From the NCBI RefSeq assembly GCF_932276165.1, contig NC_063998.1, positions 7,638,501 through 7,702,500 on the forward strand: DNA of 64,000 nucleotides, read 5' to 3'. Shown one piece after another: positions 1 to 10,239 of this stretch (within the stretch, counting starts at the first letter, position 1; every line of letters starts with the position of its first letter). A program made the position numbers and the translations under genes. The DNA is from Plutella xylostella (lineage: Eukaryota; Arthropoda; Insecta; Lepidoptera; Plutellidae). Below the pieces are notes generated by a model. It saw only the letters and a program-made list of their open reading frames with translations. It was not told where the DNA came from and searched no databases.

Positions 1-1774
1 AGTGTTTGTAAAAGACAAAATGGAAGAGTCCATGACGACTGACCATACTTTCTTATGTTGAAATAGTTTTTGAGAAATGTAGGTTACTGTGTAACCAGGT
101 GTTGTAGTAGGTATGATCTCTAAGTAACAAAACAGAAAAAAACATCGCTTACAAATGTTCTATGGCAGCATTTTTCACGCACCATCGCTCAACAGAAGTC
201 TTCGCCTGGCATTAGATAATCGAAGCGATGATCAATGATCTATGCGTATTAGGATCAATAAAAATATGCAAAATCATCGACGATTGTTGCGCAAGAATAC
301 CGTTTGGCGGACCCTGCTATAGAACGAGATGTCCGAATAAGTGATGAATCAGTTATTGTATTTTTTCTAGAGGGGTGGCAATCACAGAATGGGACAGTTT
401 TTTGTACAAATCTGCAATGTTACCGTTTATTTTATAAACAGAGAGTTATGCTTATAGTTTCTCTGGTGAATCATATTATTTAGCAACAATGAATTCATCG
501 CCATCAGTCACCGACATAACTTTTAAAATCTGCATGCTGAAGTGACCTCGCGCTGCTAATCATCCTTGACGATGATGATCTTAAAATCTACTTATATACG
601 CCACAGTAAAATAGCTATAGATACCTTGAAATGGCGGCCATCTGATCAGTAAGTATTTTAATCGCCACCGTGGTCGCGCCGTCGAAATGTTGACCAAAAC
701 CAAACAAACAGTTTCACAGGTCATTATTTTCGTTCGCCAAACACATTTGAGACAAAGAGAGTGAGTAAGCAGCATTCCCGGCCGTTCCTTGGCCGCAGTG
801 ACCGGCGGACAGACAAATAAACAAACATGAAATATATACTTATTTGCGTACCCAGTTTTTTGTCTGGCGGATCGCCAGATGACCGCTGCATGTGCGATGC
901 AGAGAAAATAAATAAACTGCAGTTAAGAAAAGAATTTGCATAAATACGCTTGTACTAATGAACTTTATTGATGTTTATTTGGATTCAATTCAAATTGTGT
1001 TTTTCTTCTTCTTCTTTCAGTCCTGTTGCTCCCATGTCTGTCTTGGACGACAGATAATGTCCAGTTTCAAAGCCATAACTACTTTTATATCGATCAAACA
1101 AAGTAGGCGTCATCTTAATTCTTAACCATAGATGTAGTTATTTATAATAGTCTAGTTCTGTCTAAATGTTGGCTTATTTAATAAAAACTGTAATATTTTG
1201 TAACGAATCAAATGATCTATAGGTATACTTTTGCTCACTAATAAGTTTGGTTTCAATCCCACGTACCTATAACATTAGATGTGTAAGTGCCGAGTGCATA
1301 TATTTTTTTTCATTCTCTTTATAATTATCTCGTACATTAAAAACCGCACTGGAACTAAATCGATCTTTAAAGCCATCCCAAAAACACTTCAACTTTCAAA
1401 ACTCAAAAGTGTAATGCGGGTTCACATTTGTCCAAAACTTTTGAAAAGCAACTCGTAGTTTTAGCTTGGCCCCTAAATACCTCAGTATCACTAGTCAAGT
1501 GACTCTTACTGCTTTGTAAAAAGGGTTGTTTTCGTTTGGCAGTTGCTAGTGGCAGGGCACAGTGTACTGAACAGACAGTAAGGGCAGTGCTGTGAAGATA
1601 ATAAATTCACTTATCTTGCTGTAGAGGTCGGGGAGTAAGTTTTTGGACTTACTACCCTGTTTTGCGAAGAAGTTAGAAAGTGTGGAGATGGAATATTTTT
1701 AAGGATTTGAACAGCTTCACTCTACATAATAATAATATTATTAAATTAGTCTTCTTCAGGCTCAAGAAGTCACT
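1..1774. other. AT-rich DNA, no gene recognised
   Basis: No open frame here resembles a protein I know, and no paired splice sites, SINE head or clear terminal inverted repeats were found. The longest open frames are about 60 codons, as expected by chance. Confidence 0.6.
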
Positions 1775-1775
1775 C

Positions 1776-1850
1776 TCCAATCCAAAGGACCGCCTCATCC
1801 AAACATTACCGGCTAGGTATCTGTCTAAGGTCAAAAGTAGGCCAAAAGGT
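1776..1850 (-). mobile_element. LINE family A fragment (C-terminal coding remnant)
   Basis: Read on the minus strand, this stretch gives a degenerate DLRQ...LDEAVLW. It lines up with the better preserved DDLRQVAGSGWMRKAED at 30373-30441, and the nucleotide match around the DLRQ codons is clear. This is the end of a non-LTR retrotransposon ORF2 downstream of reverse transcriptase. One stop interrupts it and both ends are missing. At least seven other pieces of this family occur in the window. Confidence 0.6.
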
Positions 1851-2183
1851 TTTTTTCTACTTACATATTGGGCATACCTATCCGTCAGTTCCGTGCAATT
1901 TTTATCATCAGCTATCGTACCACCGTCTATATTTTAAGATCAATGTTATACTGGATACTTAGCTCAAATTAAGAGGACTTTTACGAGTATTTCTCAAATG
2001 AAAAGATTCACAGAACTCTGTCAAAAACCATACCTCTACAATCTCGATCGGTTCAGCTGATGGCTATATTTGCCTGTTTACACCATTAAAATCAGAGTAA
2101 ATTTATAAAAAAAGCTGTTTCCATACTACCGTAGCCCTCTTGGTGACTACTGCCCAAGTTGGTAGTCGTTGGTTCCCGACGCA

Positions 2184-2207
2184 CGCCGCCGCCGCCGCCG
2201 CCGCCGC
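2184..2207. repeat. (CCG)n microsatellite
   Basis: About seven to eight uninterrupted CCG units in otherwise AT-rich sequence. No coding frame crosses it. Confidence 0.9.
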
Positions 2208-2409
2208 TGGTCCTTGATTGAAAAGTTCCACTTCACACAACTTTAAACTTTATCCAATTCTCGTTAAATCCCTGTTTTAATGGCGCAGGTAGCTTCGGGT
2301 CTTTGTCTTGTCTTCTTGTTTTATGAAGGAGTAGTTTTTTCTGTGTAGTAGGAAGTAGGAAAATGGGGAATTGGGTTCTTACTACCTACTATGTAAGTCT
2401 ATGTGTATA

Positions 2410-3288
2410 TGTCGCAGGCATTTTGTAAGATCTCGCCGTTTACATACGGCGTTGTCAGTTTACAAACGCTCGCTGTTTTGTAATTTGCCGAAGGCATATT
2501 GATAACTAGTTCAATCGTCCTGATTTCAACGTTCATTGCAGTTTTAGGGTGACCATGATAAAACACAGTTTGAACTTTGAACAAATGGAAAATCTGACTT
2601 TATTTCAGGATTTCAAGTAAGACTTTTTACTTTTGTCTAAAGTAGGTACCTAAGTAGGTACTAAATAAGATTAAATATTAAAAGAAATATACATTTAAAT
2701 AAAAAACGTAGTCATTTATACAGAACAATAAAACGAGGCATTTCGAGATAAAAACAAACACTGGTGCCCGAATACACTAAACTTAGGAAAACGCTAAACC
2801 CTTTACTAAATAATTTATGAAGGTATAAATTAATATCCTGCATGTGTCCTCCGTATACCGGGATCTATGGACAACGTAGTAGTTTATAGGTGCGGGATAA
2901 CCTCAAAAACTTTGTCGTTTGTCTACGGCCTTTTTACTGCTCCTGCACTATAATAAATGACTTAGAATTCACAATTATTTGGTGAAAATCCTTCTACACT
3001 CGTAATATTTGCACTGTTTTGAGTATTTGTTGAGTCACAGAACCACTACTTGACGCCATTTTTGTTGTTGTGATCAACAGCGCCGCGCGTGGTAAGAACC
3101 AGAACTGAATTCTTCAATTTGCCGCGGCATTATGTAAACGGTGTATGGATTGTCAATGAAATGTTGTGGCATACTATAAAATGACACGGCAATATACATT
3201 TTGCCTTCGGCATATTACAAAACAGCGAGCGTTTGTAAACTGACGACGCCGTATGTAAACGGCGAGATCTTACAAAATGCCTGCGACA
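2410..3288. mobile_element. Large palindromic element 1, TIR of about 90 bp, terminus TGTCGCAGGCAT
   Basis: The left arm (2410 to about 2500) is the reverse complement of the right arm (about 3200 to 3288) with only a few mismatches. The outer end reads TGTCGCAGGCATTTTGTAAG. The 879-bp unit is flanked by TATA on both sides, which fits a 4-bp target duplication or a TA-rich target. The arms contain a smaller palindrome, CGCCGT-ttacat-ACGGCG, near 2435-2452 and 3244-3261. I see no coding capacity inside, so the element would be non-autonomous. It has the same first 12 bases as the element at 15075-15702, but the interiors are unrelated. Superfamily is not determined. Confidence 0.8.
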
Positions 3289-3340
3289 TATATATGCGAT
3301 TTTATGTATAGTAATAAGTGTTAATTTAACGTGTGTCGTA

Positions 3341-3431
3341 TCTGGCGAAAAGTGGGTGCAGCAATGCACCTCTGCCTACCCCGCAAGGGAGAACATTAGT
3401 ACAAGGCGTGAGTGTGTGTTGTTGTTGTTGT
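3341..3431 (+). mobile_element. LINE 3' end, RTE-like, with TG/TTG tail
   Basis: About 75 bases are nearly identical to 10147-10236. Both end in CTCTGCCTACCCC, then a GGGA motif, then AGGCGTGAGTGTGTG running into TG/TTG repeats. The LINE at 8146-8538 finishes the same way (CTCTGCCTACCCC...AGGCGTGAGTAT and TATG repeats). I therefore read it as the extreme 3' end of a severely 5'-truncated relative. It lies between palindromic element 1 and the MITE at 3491. Confidence 0.65.
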
Positions 3432-3490
3432 GTCGTATCCACAGCCATATCTAAGACCGAAGAACAAATGTCTCCAAAACCAAATACATA

Positions 3491-3633
3491 TAGTGCCACA
3501 AACTTATCTGTTCCGGTGAGAGCGAACTAAATTGGTCCATACCTCATTACTTACTAAATGAATTTCATATTGACATAGATTATATGGACCAATTTAATTC
3601 GCTCTCACCGGAACAGATAAGTTTGTGGCACTA
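3491..3633. mobile_element. TA-flanked MITE, 143 bp, near-perfect 47-bp inverted repeats
   Basis: TAGTGCCACAAACTTATCTG begins the left arm, and its exact complement ends the right arm. The arms are about 47 bp and essentially perfect, around a loop of about 45 bp. TA lies immediately outside both ends, consistent with a TA duplication of the Tc1/mariner type. There is no coding. The arm identity suggests a fairly recent insertion. Confidence 0.85.
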
Positions 3634-3635
3634 TA

Positions 3636-5059
3636 CTTATATTTTTTTCTCAAAAATATAGACAATAGCAATATCCTAAAGCTAACCTACCGCTAGCTAT
3701 AACTCGCAACAACATCTGTCACGGGACAACGATATACTAATTGTGGGTTGCGCGCGCAGGACAATGCCGCGCGAATGTGTTAGCATAATGAATACATTTC
3801 AGCTACACCGAGCTACTAAGAGGCTCTTATATGATTATTTTGTGAGAATTAAAATTAACGCATAATCATATAGGTAGGTATGGCATAAATGATCCGGGGA
3901 AAGTAAACCACACGAGCTACTGGACAAACTGAAAAACATCTTTCAGGAAACATACAATAAAAATAAAAAAATGTTCACGTTCTGTATTTTGCGTGTAAAT
4001 GTTTCCTGTTTATGTTTCCTCATTTAAATTTTATTGCATATCAATTTACAGTAAGTATACATAAGCGAACTTAATGTTTATAGCATTATTTTCCCATTGA
4101 CCTTTGGTGTTGTGGATTTTTTGTGAGGAGGTATTTTCTTCGGGAAAGTTTGTCTAGACATCATGTAGTTTCCATTCGCTTGTTATTTATTTAAACCATA
4201 AGCTCTGCACCTGAAAGCAAATTTACTGCTTTATTCCTACCTCCTGGTAGAAACCTTATGCATGCCAATGTGGAATCCAGCTTATGACGGCTATAACCTT
4301 AGGATTTGATTGAACGAGACATTACATTTACCGTTTATTTATAGGGATTGGTCACTTTACAATCATAACCAAGTACATACTCAATTTTAAATCTAGGCAG
4401 TTTGTTGACCTGTCATAAAGTTTTGTCGTAGAGACCACAAAGAAGCAAAGATAGCGGGTAGATGAGAATTACATGTTGTGGTCGATAAAATGAAATGCAA
4501 AAAAAAAACTCCCAAATTATAGAGATTCGAAAAATGACAATACTGTATTTCTTGCTTTAGATATGTTATACTTTGTGTTTTATTTACTTTGCATAGGTCT
4601 TATTTTACTCCTTCAGACATACTAGGCAGACCTAAAGTTGCAAATCTTCTCCTCCATTTTTCACACCCATACACATCACAGTTTGAGAAGTTTCATTCAC
4701 ATATTTTTTTAGAGTGTATGAAAATAGTGTATGAATGTATGGAACATTCGGTGTGAGTGGTCCAGGACAATGAGTGTGGGCGCGAGGCTTCAGTCCTTGC
4801 GATTATGTACGCCTAGCGGGCGACGCGGATGGAAGGATGCTCTACGTTCAAATAAAAACTTTATTTGAATGTAGGTATAGGAAATGTTAGTACTTAATAT
4901 TTAGAAGTTTTTGCATTAGTAGTTAGGTATAAACTATCTACTATCAACCTATAAAAAATATACTTACTTATTCAAATTATATCTTAGTAGGTATTCCTGT
5001 ACAAAAGAACATAAAAAAATATATATTAGCTGTGTAGTTTTTCCAGGTCAGTTTTTTCC
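3636..5059. other. No gene or repeat recognised
   Basis: AT-rich sequence with short direct repeats (for example two ATGTTTCCT segments near 4000-4020). No exon, tRNA-like head or long inverted repeat was seen. Confidence 0.5.
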
Positions 5060-5316
5060 TCCACCTCAAAATACGCAAAATTGAGCAAGTAACAAAAAAG
5101 TACTCCCATGTAGCGGGACATGAACCTCCTCCAAGATTGAAGGGTTACTGCCATAATCTCCAGGTTGTACAGATATTATACAAGTACAAGTACAAACAAT
5201 ATTAAAACACAATACTCTCTCTATAAAATAGTATATATGTGTTAGCTGCGGATTAAACTCGTAGTCACCAGCCACAGCAGGCATGACACTGCAGCTGCGC
5301 CATCCAATAGTAATTT
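5060..5316 (-). mobile_element. tRNA-derived SINE (degenerate)
   Basis: On the minus strand it begins with a tRNA-like head at about 5310-5240: TGGCGCAGCTG as an A box and GAGTTTAATCC as a decayed B box. The body continues downstream into GGAGATTATGGCAG and GGTTCATGTCCCGC. The spacing of the two boxes fits a RNA polymerase III promoter. The B box departs from GGTTCGAATCC, so this copy is old. It is not a functional tRNA, because an anticodon arm and acceptor stem do not form. Confidence 0.6.
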
Positions 5317-6137
5317 TTTTTAAAGTATATCAATGTAGAGCATCCTGCCATTCGGCTAGCACTTACCGTCCGAGTACCATAATTGATACAGGCCGCTAAA
5401 AACCAATAGCACAAGCTCGCAAGATTTACGGCCCAGTAATGTGCATGTGCGGTGATTTTATTAGCATTTATTATGGTAATGGCCGGCTTGAATAATGTTT
5501 TAATATGGCCGCTATTGTATTGCCGGTCAGGGATAGTGTTTAACTACGAGAGGGCACGATGTCTTCTGCATGGTGATATTAGTTTAGTATTTAATTATGA
5601 TCATCTATGATATGACGTTTAGCTTTTGTTATTTTTGTCTTGCCACCAACTGCTAAAACTATGATTTTATACTTACTCAAAATGTTGACAACAAGCCACC
5701 TGTTCTCAAATGTTACAGTCTGCCTACTGGTTACTCACGGCACAGGCTTAGCCTAGTGTGAGAACCCTAGCTACCATAGTTTTTTTAATCTGGTCCAAAT
5801 AATTTATAACTGTTTTATATTCATAATATTTATTAAGATAATCTGTGTAAATTTTTTGGTTAAATAAACATTTTTTCATTTGCAACCAGTAAAAGATGAT
5901 GAAAGATCAGTCTGTATAAGCAACAGAGATCTCTGCGCAACACTCGGCATATTAGTAATCCCGTATGGGAGCGCGGCGCCCGGGGCGAGCCCAGTATGGC
6001 GCCCGAAACGATTTTCACTTACTACATCCGTATTCCTAACCTCAAAATGTTACTCATTTGTGTTGAGAACGGTTGATGGGATTGGGTAAGATTGGTAATG
6101 TTCTTTTAAAATATGAAAATTAGTATTTTACAGCGTT

Positions 6138-6401
6138 GGCGATCTTCGGGTTGCTGGGCCTACTGATTTTAGATTCTTAATTGAAAAAGCGGATGGACGG
6201 AAAGGCCCTCTTCTTAGAAGGTTCCCAATGGTTCCCAAGGTATATAACTCTCTCCCTGATCTTATTAGAAATGCACCTAGTGAGGAAATATTTGTTTCGG
6301 GCTTAAGGAAGTTATTGGTTGGTATGGGATGCTATACAACTAACGAATTCTTCCAGAATATTAAAACTAATGAATTTGATTTATCAAATCAAAATGTATG
6401 A
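6138..6401 (+). pseudogene. Non-LTR retrotransposon ORF2 C-terminal remnant
   Basis: An open frame of about 88 codons runs to a TGA at 6399. It includes the string VYNSLPDLIRNAPSEEIF followed by GLRKLLV. Motifs of the form (W/Y)NSLP..IR..S...F...L+.LL are typical of the C-terminal end of CR1/Jockey-like and related LINE ORF2 proteins, beyond the reverse transcriptase domain. The frame has no internal stop, but the polymerase part is missing. After the stop comes AT-rich sequence without a clear tail, up to the TTAA/ATTA-rich run near 6630-6650. The family assignment is from the motif only. Confidence 0.6.
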
Positions 6402-7007
6402 AAGTACTGTACTCGAATAGCATGATAATTATTGATATGACATTTAAATTGACTGTTAAAATTTTATTATTATATTATTATTATATATTTTCTTACTTAC
6501 CTTGTATTTTATCTATACAATATTGTATTATTATAATTATTTTATAAGTACTCACTTATTTCTTGACTCTACTGAATGTGTAATTGTGTATGCTCACATA
6601 TAATTATTTAACAAAATATTGTTCATTGATTGATTAATTAATTAATTCAATTTATTTAACAAATATCTTCTGCAACCGACATGTAATAATTAATTACAAA
6701 TAAATGAGTAAGTATTTCAGTATTTCAGTATTTCTTTGCATAGGTGGCTTCGCAGGTCTATCTCGCCTTTCTTCTAGCATTGAACGTGAACCATTATTGG
6801 ATTATGATGAAAATTTTAATGATAATGATCGAAAGCAGTCTGTGGACAGTACAGTTAAGATAGTTTTTTTAAACAGGTTCTTATCCCGCACCGTTGTCGC
6901 GCGAGCTTAGTGCACCGCGTACCACTATAGGTCAAGCGGGCAGTAAGTGGGGTGAGGTAAATGTCACTGTCCCAGGCTGCGACTAGCCCCCGCGCGCGGC
7001 GACTCAC

Positions 7008-7064
7008 CTGTGCTGGTCCACCACGGTTTGTTATTGATGACTCGTGAGACGTGTGGCACGGTCA
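7008..7064 (-). other. Candidate internal exon (57 bp, unrecognised protein)
   Basis: On the minus strand a pyrimidine-rich tract (CTATCTACCCCCTGACCCAG) precedes the segment, which ends CACAG|GTGAGTCG, a strong donor. One frame is open across it and reads TVPHVSRVINNKPWWTST; the other two frames contain stops. The entry leaves two bases of a split codon and the exit leaves one, so 57 bp keeps a consistent phase change. The bases just downstream (6930-7000) are CpG-rich. I do not recognise the peptide. It could be chance, but both splice sites are unusually good for this window. Confidence 0.3.
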
Positions 7065-7675
7065 CTGGGTCAGGGGGTAGATAGTGTTAAAGATTTGTTG
7101 GAAAGAAAGTTTCAAAGGACAGGTCATGATAAAAGTTTGTTTGAATGGTTTGGTTTATATATCATAATTACCTTATTGTGTTTTAAAGCTGGAGATAAAT
7201 TAAAAAAAATTAGCTAGCTCATATTATTTCACAACAGCCTTAATAAATATTGATTATCTAGATCGCCTTAATAATAACAGAGATCCTGCCGCTATAAAAT
7301 AAATATAGCTATGAACCCCAACAGATTTCGAACGTACGATTCCAAAATCAAAATTCAAACAGATAACCCGTCAATGCGGTTGGCTTTTAGCGGCCGCGAG
7401 TCGTCTTCGCGTGGAAAGGTCGCCGTTTGACCGATAACGACGTCGGCCTTCCCAATGTAGGCGCGGGTCAAATTGCACCATGCACTATGCACTTTAGGGT
7501 TACTATGGGAACGGCTAATAGTGCTAAGTTATGGCTGGGAAATGGGTTTTTGCGGTGTGTTGTGTCTGGCCTGGGTTGCTGGATTTGAGCTGTTCGGACT
7601 TCAAATTGGCCGGCATCGATTTTTGTGTTTTACGTAGATAAATACCAACTATTTATAACATATTTACCAATTAAG

Positions 7676-7936
7676 ATAAATAAATAAATAAATATGTGGG
7701 GACATCTCACACACGGCCATCCGACCCCAAGCTAGGCAGAACCTGTGTTATGGGTGTCGGACAGCTGATATATCTACACAAATACATAGATAGATAGATA
7801 CTAAATATAAATATCAACACCCAAGACCCGAGTACAAATATCTGTCTTTAAACAAATATCTGCCCCAGCCGGGAATCGAACCCGGGACCTTCGGCTCAGT
7901 AGTCAGGGTCACTAACCACTACGCCATTCGGTCGTC
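7676..7936 (-). mobile_element. tRNA-derived SINE, complete copy
   Basis: On the minus strand the element starts near 7936 with TGGCGTAGTGGTTAGTG (A box). GGTTCGATTCCCGGC (B box) lies about 35 bases on, and a body of about 180 bp ends in a TAAA-type tail at 7676-7695. The same body occurs at 52923-53158 in the other orientation. A short CAATTA flanks both ends (about 7668 and 7935), a possible short target duplication. Lepidopteran tRNA-derived SINEs have this architecture. They are transcribed by RNA polymerase III and mobilised by partner LINE reverse transcriptases. Confidence 0.9.
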
Positions 7937-8145
7937 AATTATGTAAGTATTGTTAGTAGAATAATGAAATGAAAGGCCAATAATGTTCATGACATAACTA
8001 TAACATGCTGAAGAAAAATATAATACAAATTGAACTGGAGAAGCAATTTACCTATACTTTAGCAAATGTCTGCCTGATATAATATCAGGACATTAAAATT
8101 TAGTGTCGGAATTTGTAAGTGAAACTTTTTCATTGGTTGCCAGTG

Positions 8146-8538
8146 TAATTAGAAAAATAAGATTAAACAATTATATAAGAGAGCGAGTTGGAGTAAAAGA
8201 AGACGTAGTGACCAAAATTGAAAAAGGAATGTTGAGATGGTTTGGTCACATTGAAAGGATGGATGAAAGAAGACTGACGAAAGAAATTTACTGTGCAGAG
8301 CTGAATGGTTGTGTCGGTAGAGGACGTCCTAGGCGAAATTATGTCGACCAGATAGGCGACATACTCAAGAAGAGCCAAATTAGGAGTTTCCGAAACCGAC
8401 GTGCGTGTATGAAGAGACTAATGAATGTTGAGGAAGCGAAAGAAGTATGTCAGGATCGTGGCACGTGGAGATCCATAGTCTCTGCCTACCCCTCTGGGAG
8501 ACAGGCGTGAGTATATGTATGTATGTATGTAAGATTAA
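8146..8538 (+). mobile_element. RTE-like LINE, C-terminus of ORF2 with 3' tail
   Basis: The open frame runs to the stop at 8508-8510. It includes GVKEDVVTKIEKGMLRWFGH, GRGRPRRNY and RNRRACMKRLMNVEEAKE, and ends in SAYPSGRQA. This is the conserved C-terminal tail of a common lepidopteran non-LTR retrotransposon ORF2, downstream of reverse transcriptase. It retains no catalytic residues. It is 5'-truncated at about 8146. The sequence just before (8104-8142) belongs to a different dispersed repeat, also found at 37643, 42472 and 59562. After the stop the 3' end is AGGCGTGAGTATATG plus a TATG microsatellite. The frame has no internal stop, so the copy is not very old. Confidence 0.85.
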
Positions 8539-8544
8539 ACAAGT

Positions 8545-10140
8545 TGATCGCGCGAATGACTCAAAACAAATCACCGCAATTATTCTAGTTGCTTCGACAT
8601 TTCAACTAAAACTAGATTTATATCCTGCGACCATTACTTTAATGGCTGCAAATAGCTCAAAGGTTGAGCTTAAAATGAGAAAATATTACGAATATTGCAA
8701 AACATGTTTGAACTTTCAATGTTTCCTATAAAGCTATGAAAATAAGCCGAATATCCGAACTCGTTCCTTAAAGGACAATAGGATTTTGCGAATAATAAGT
8801 ATTAAAATTCAATAAGAGGACTCTTAGTAATAAATTCTAATAGAAGGCTATCTAACCAGGAACTATCTGATCCACTATTTGCCTGAGACCTGTGTAGAGT
8901 AAGCCCAACTTGTATGTAGATGGGACTCATTTCTGAAGACATCCTTGCAATAAATTGCTACCTACATATACAAGTAATAATAGTAATAAAATATGGTTAA
9001 GTTTTTACTTGTGGTGTGTAATAATCAAGTTCCCTACTTTTTTGTATTTTGTAAACGATATAACGTATTATAATGTCCATCCCTTAATTTTGGAAAGGGC
9101 ATTCATTGTGCTAAAATTTAGCCGAACGCAATACAGTCTGGCCAACAAGTTCTAATTTTGATCAATTTATTATGCCTATTACAAAAATATACCTTCCTAT
9201 TTAGATATAACAAAAACACTCGTTTCTTTTACTCGTTACTTGGCAAAGACCAAAACACAAAACACTGAATAAAACAGTCTTCCTCATTCCTCGGTGCCTA
9301 TAACCATTAATACTTTGACACCGGGTTCGCAGTGTCCCATCTACTTGCTACAAAGTGTGTGATTATTCCGGGCCTCCACAGGGCTTGCTCTTGGGTCCCA
9401 CACCATTGTACGAATGTCCAAATGGTCCGATGGTACACATAGTATTCAAATGCATGCCCAAAGAGGTCCGGCCTGCAATTTGTGCTGCACCGATTTGACG
9501 TCTTCATACATAAACATTTTGTGGTTCAAATCGACGCCTGGAGCCTGATGCTCCAGACCACTAATCGGGTTTAAAACGATCCGTTAAGATTTACTGGTAT
9601 ACTAACTTGAGCATGTATTGATAAATAAATTATTTCATGAATGATTATAAACGTAACTGAATATTGTAATTAAATTATAATTCTGTTAGGGATCATAAAA
9701 TATAGGTAAGTACACAGAATTATAGGGATTATGGAAAAATATAATTAAATAGTATAACGAACCCTTTATTATTTAGCTTCAATAAACTTTTTATAGTAGC
9801 TATGTTTATAGTTATGAATGTGATACCTCGTGGAAACTTGTATACCATCAGTGCATTGACCAGTTGACCACTGATCTTGGGTTAACCCTTGATCTGCAGT
9901 TAAGATGGCGATCGAATCGGGCCTCAACAATCACATAATATTTATTTTGTTACTTACAATAGAAGAAGGTACAATGGTGCAGAGTATTTCACTGTAGCAC
10001 TCTAGAGTGCGACTTCGCTAACTTTGTAATAGAAACAATGGCTAACAAAAGTTTACTAGGCCGAAAATATGGATCTTTGTAATTTTCGACAATGCGTCTT
10101 ACTCTCAATAGGCCCGCCCCCTATTACATTGGGACTAACA
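8545..10140. other. No gene recognised
   Basis: AT-rich DNA. A minus-strand open frame of 66 codons lies at 9307-9507. On the plus strand near 9370-9400 a GPPQG...LGP string resembles reverse transcriptase motif B, but nothing around it supports a LINE. Confidence 0.5.
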
Positions 10141-10146
10141 TAACAC

Positions 10147-10236
10147 TCTGGCGAAAAGTGGGTGCAGCAATGCACCTCTGCCTACCCCGCAAGGGAGTAC
10201 ATTAGTACAAGGCGTGAGTGTGTGTGTGTGTGTGTG
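10147..10236 (+). mobile_element. LINE 3' end, RTE-like, with TG tail
   Basis: Almost identical for about 75 bp to 3341-3431. It ends CTCTGCCTACCCC...AGGCGTGAG and then runs into a TG dinucleotide repeat. No coding remains. The two copies share the same 5' truncation (both begin TCTGGCGAAAAGTGGG), so this may be a short nonautonomous unit rather than two independent truncations. Confidence 0.65.
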
Positions 10237-10239
10237 CGT

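Noticed and set aside
5360..5400. Minus-strand GACG|GTAAGTGC donor with TTTTTAG acceptor, 29 bp apart
   Set aside because: Too short and without supporting context.
9300..9510. GPPQG...LGP string like reverse transcriptase motif B near 9370-9400
   Set aside because: No neighbouring RT motifs in any frame; probably chance.
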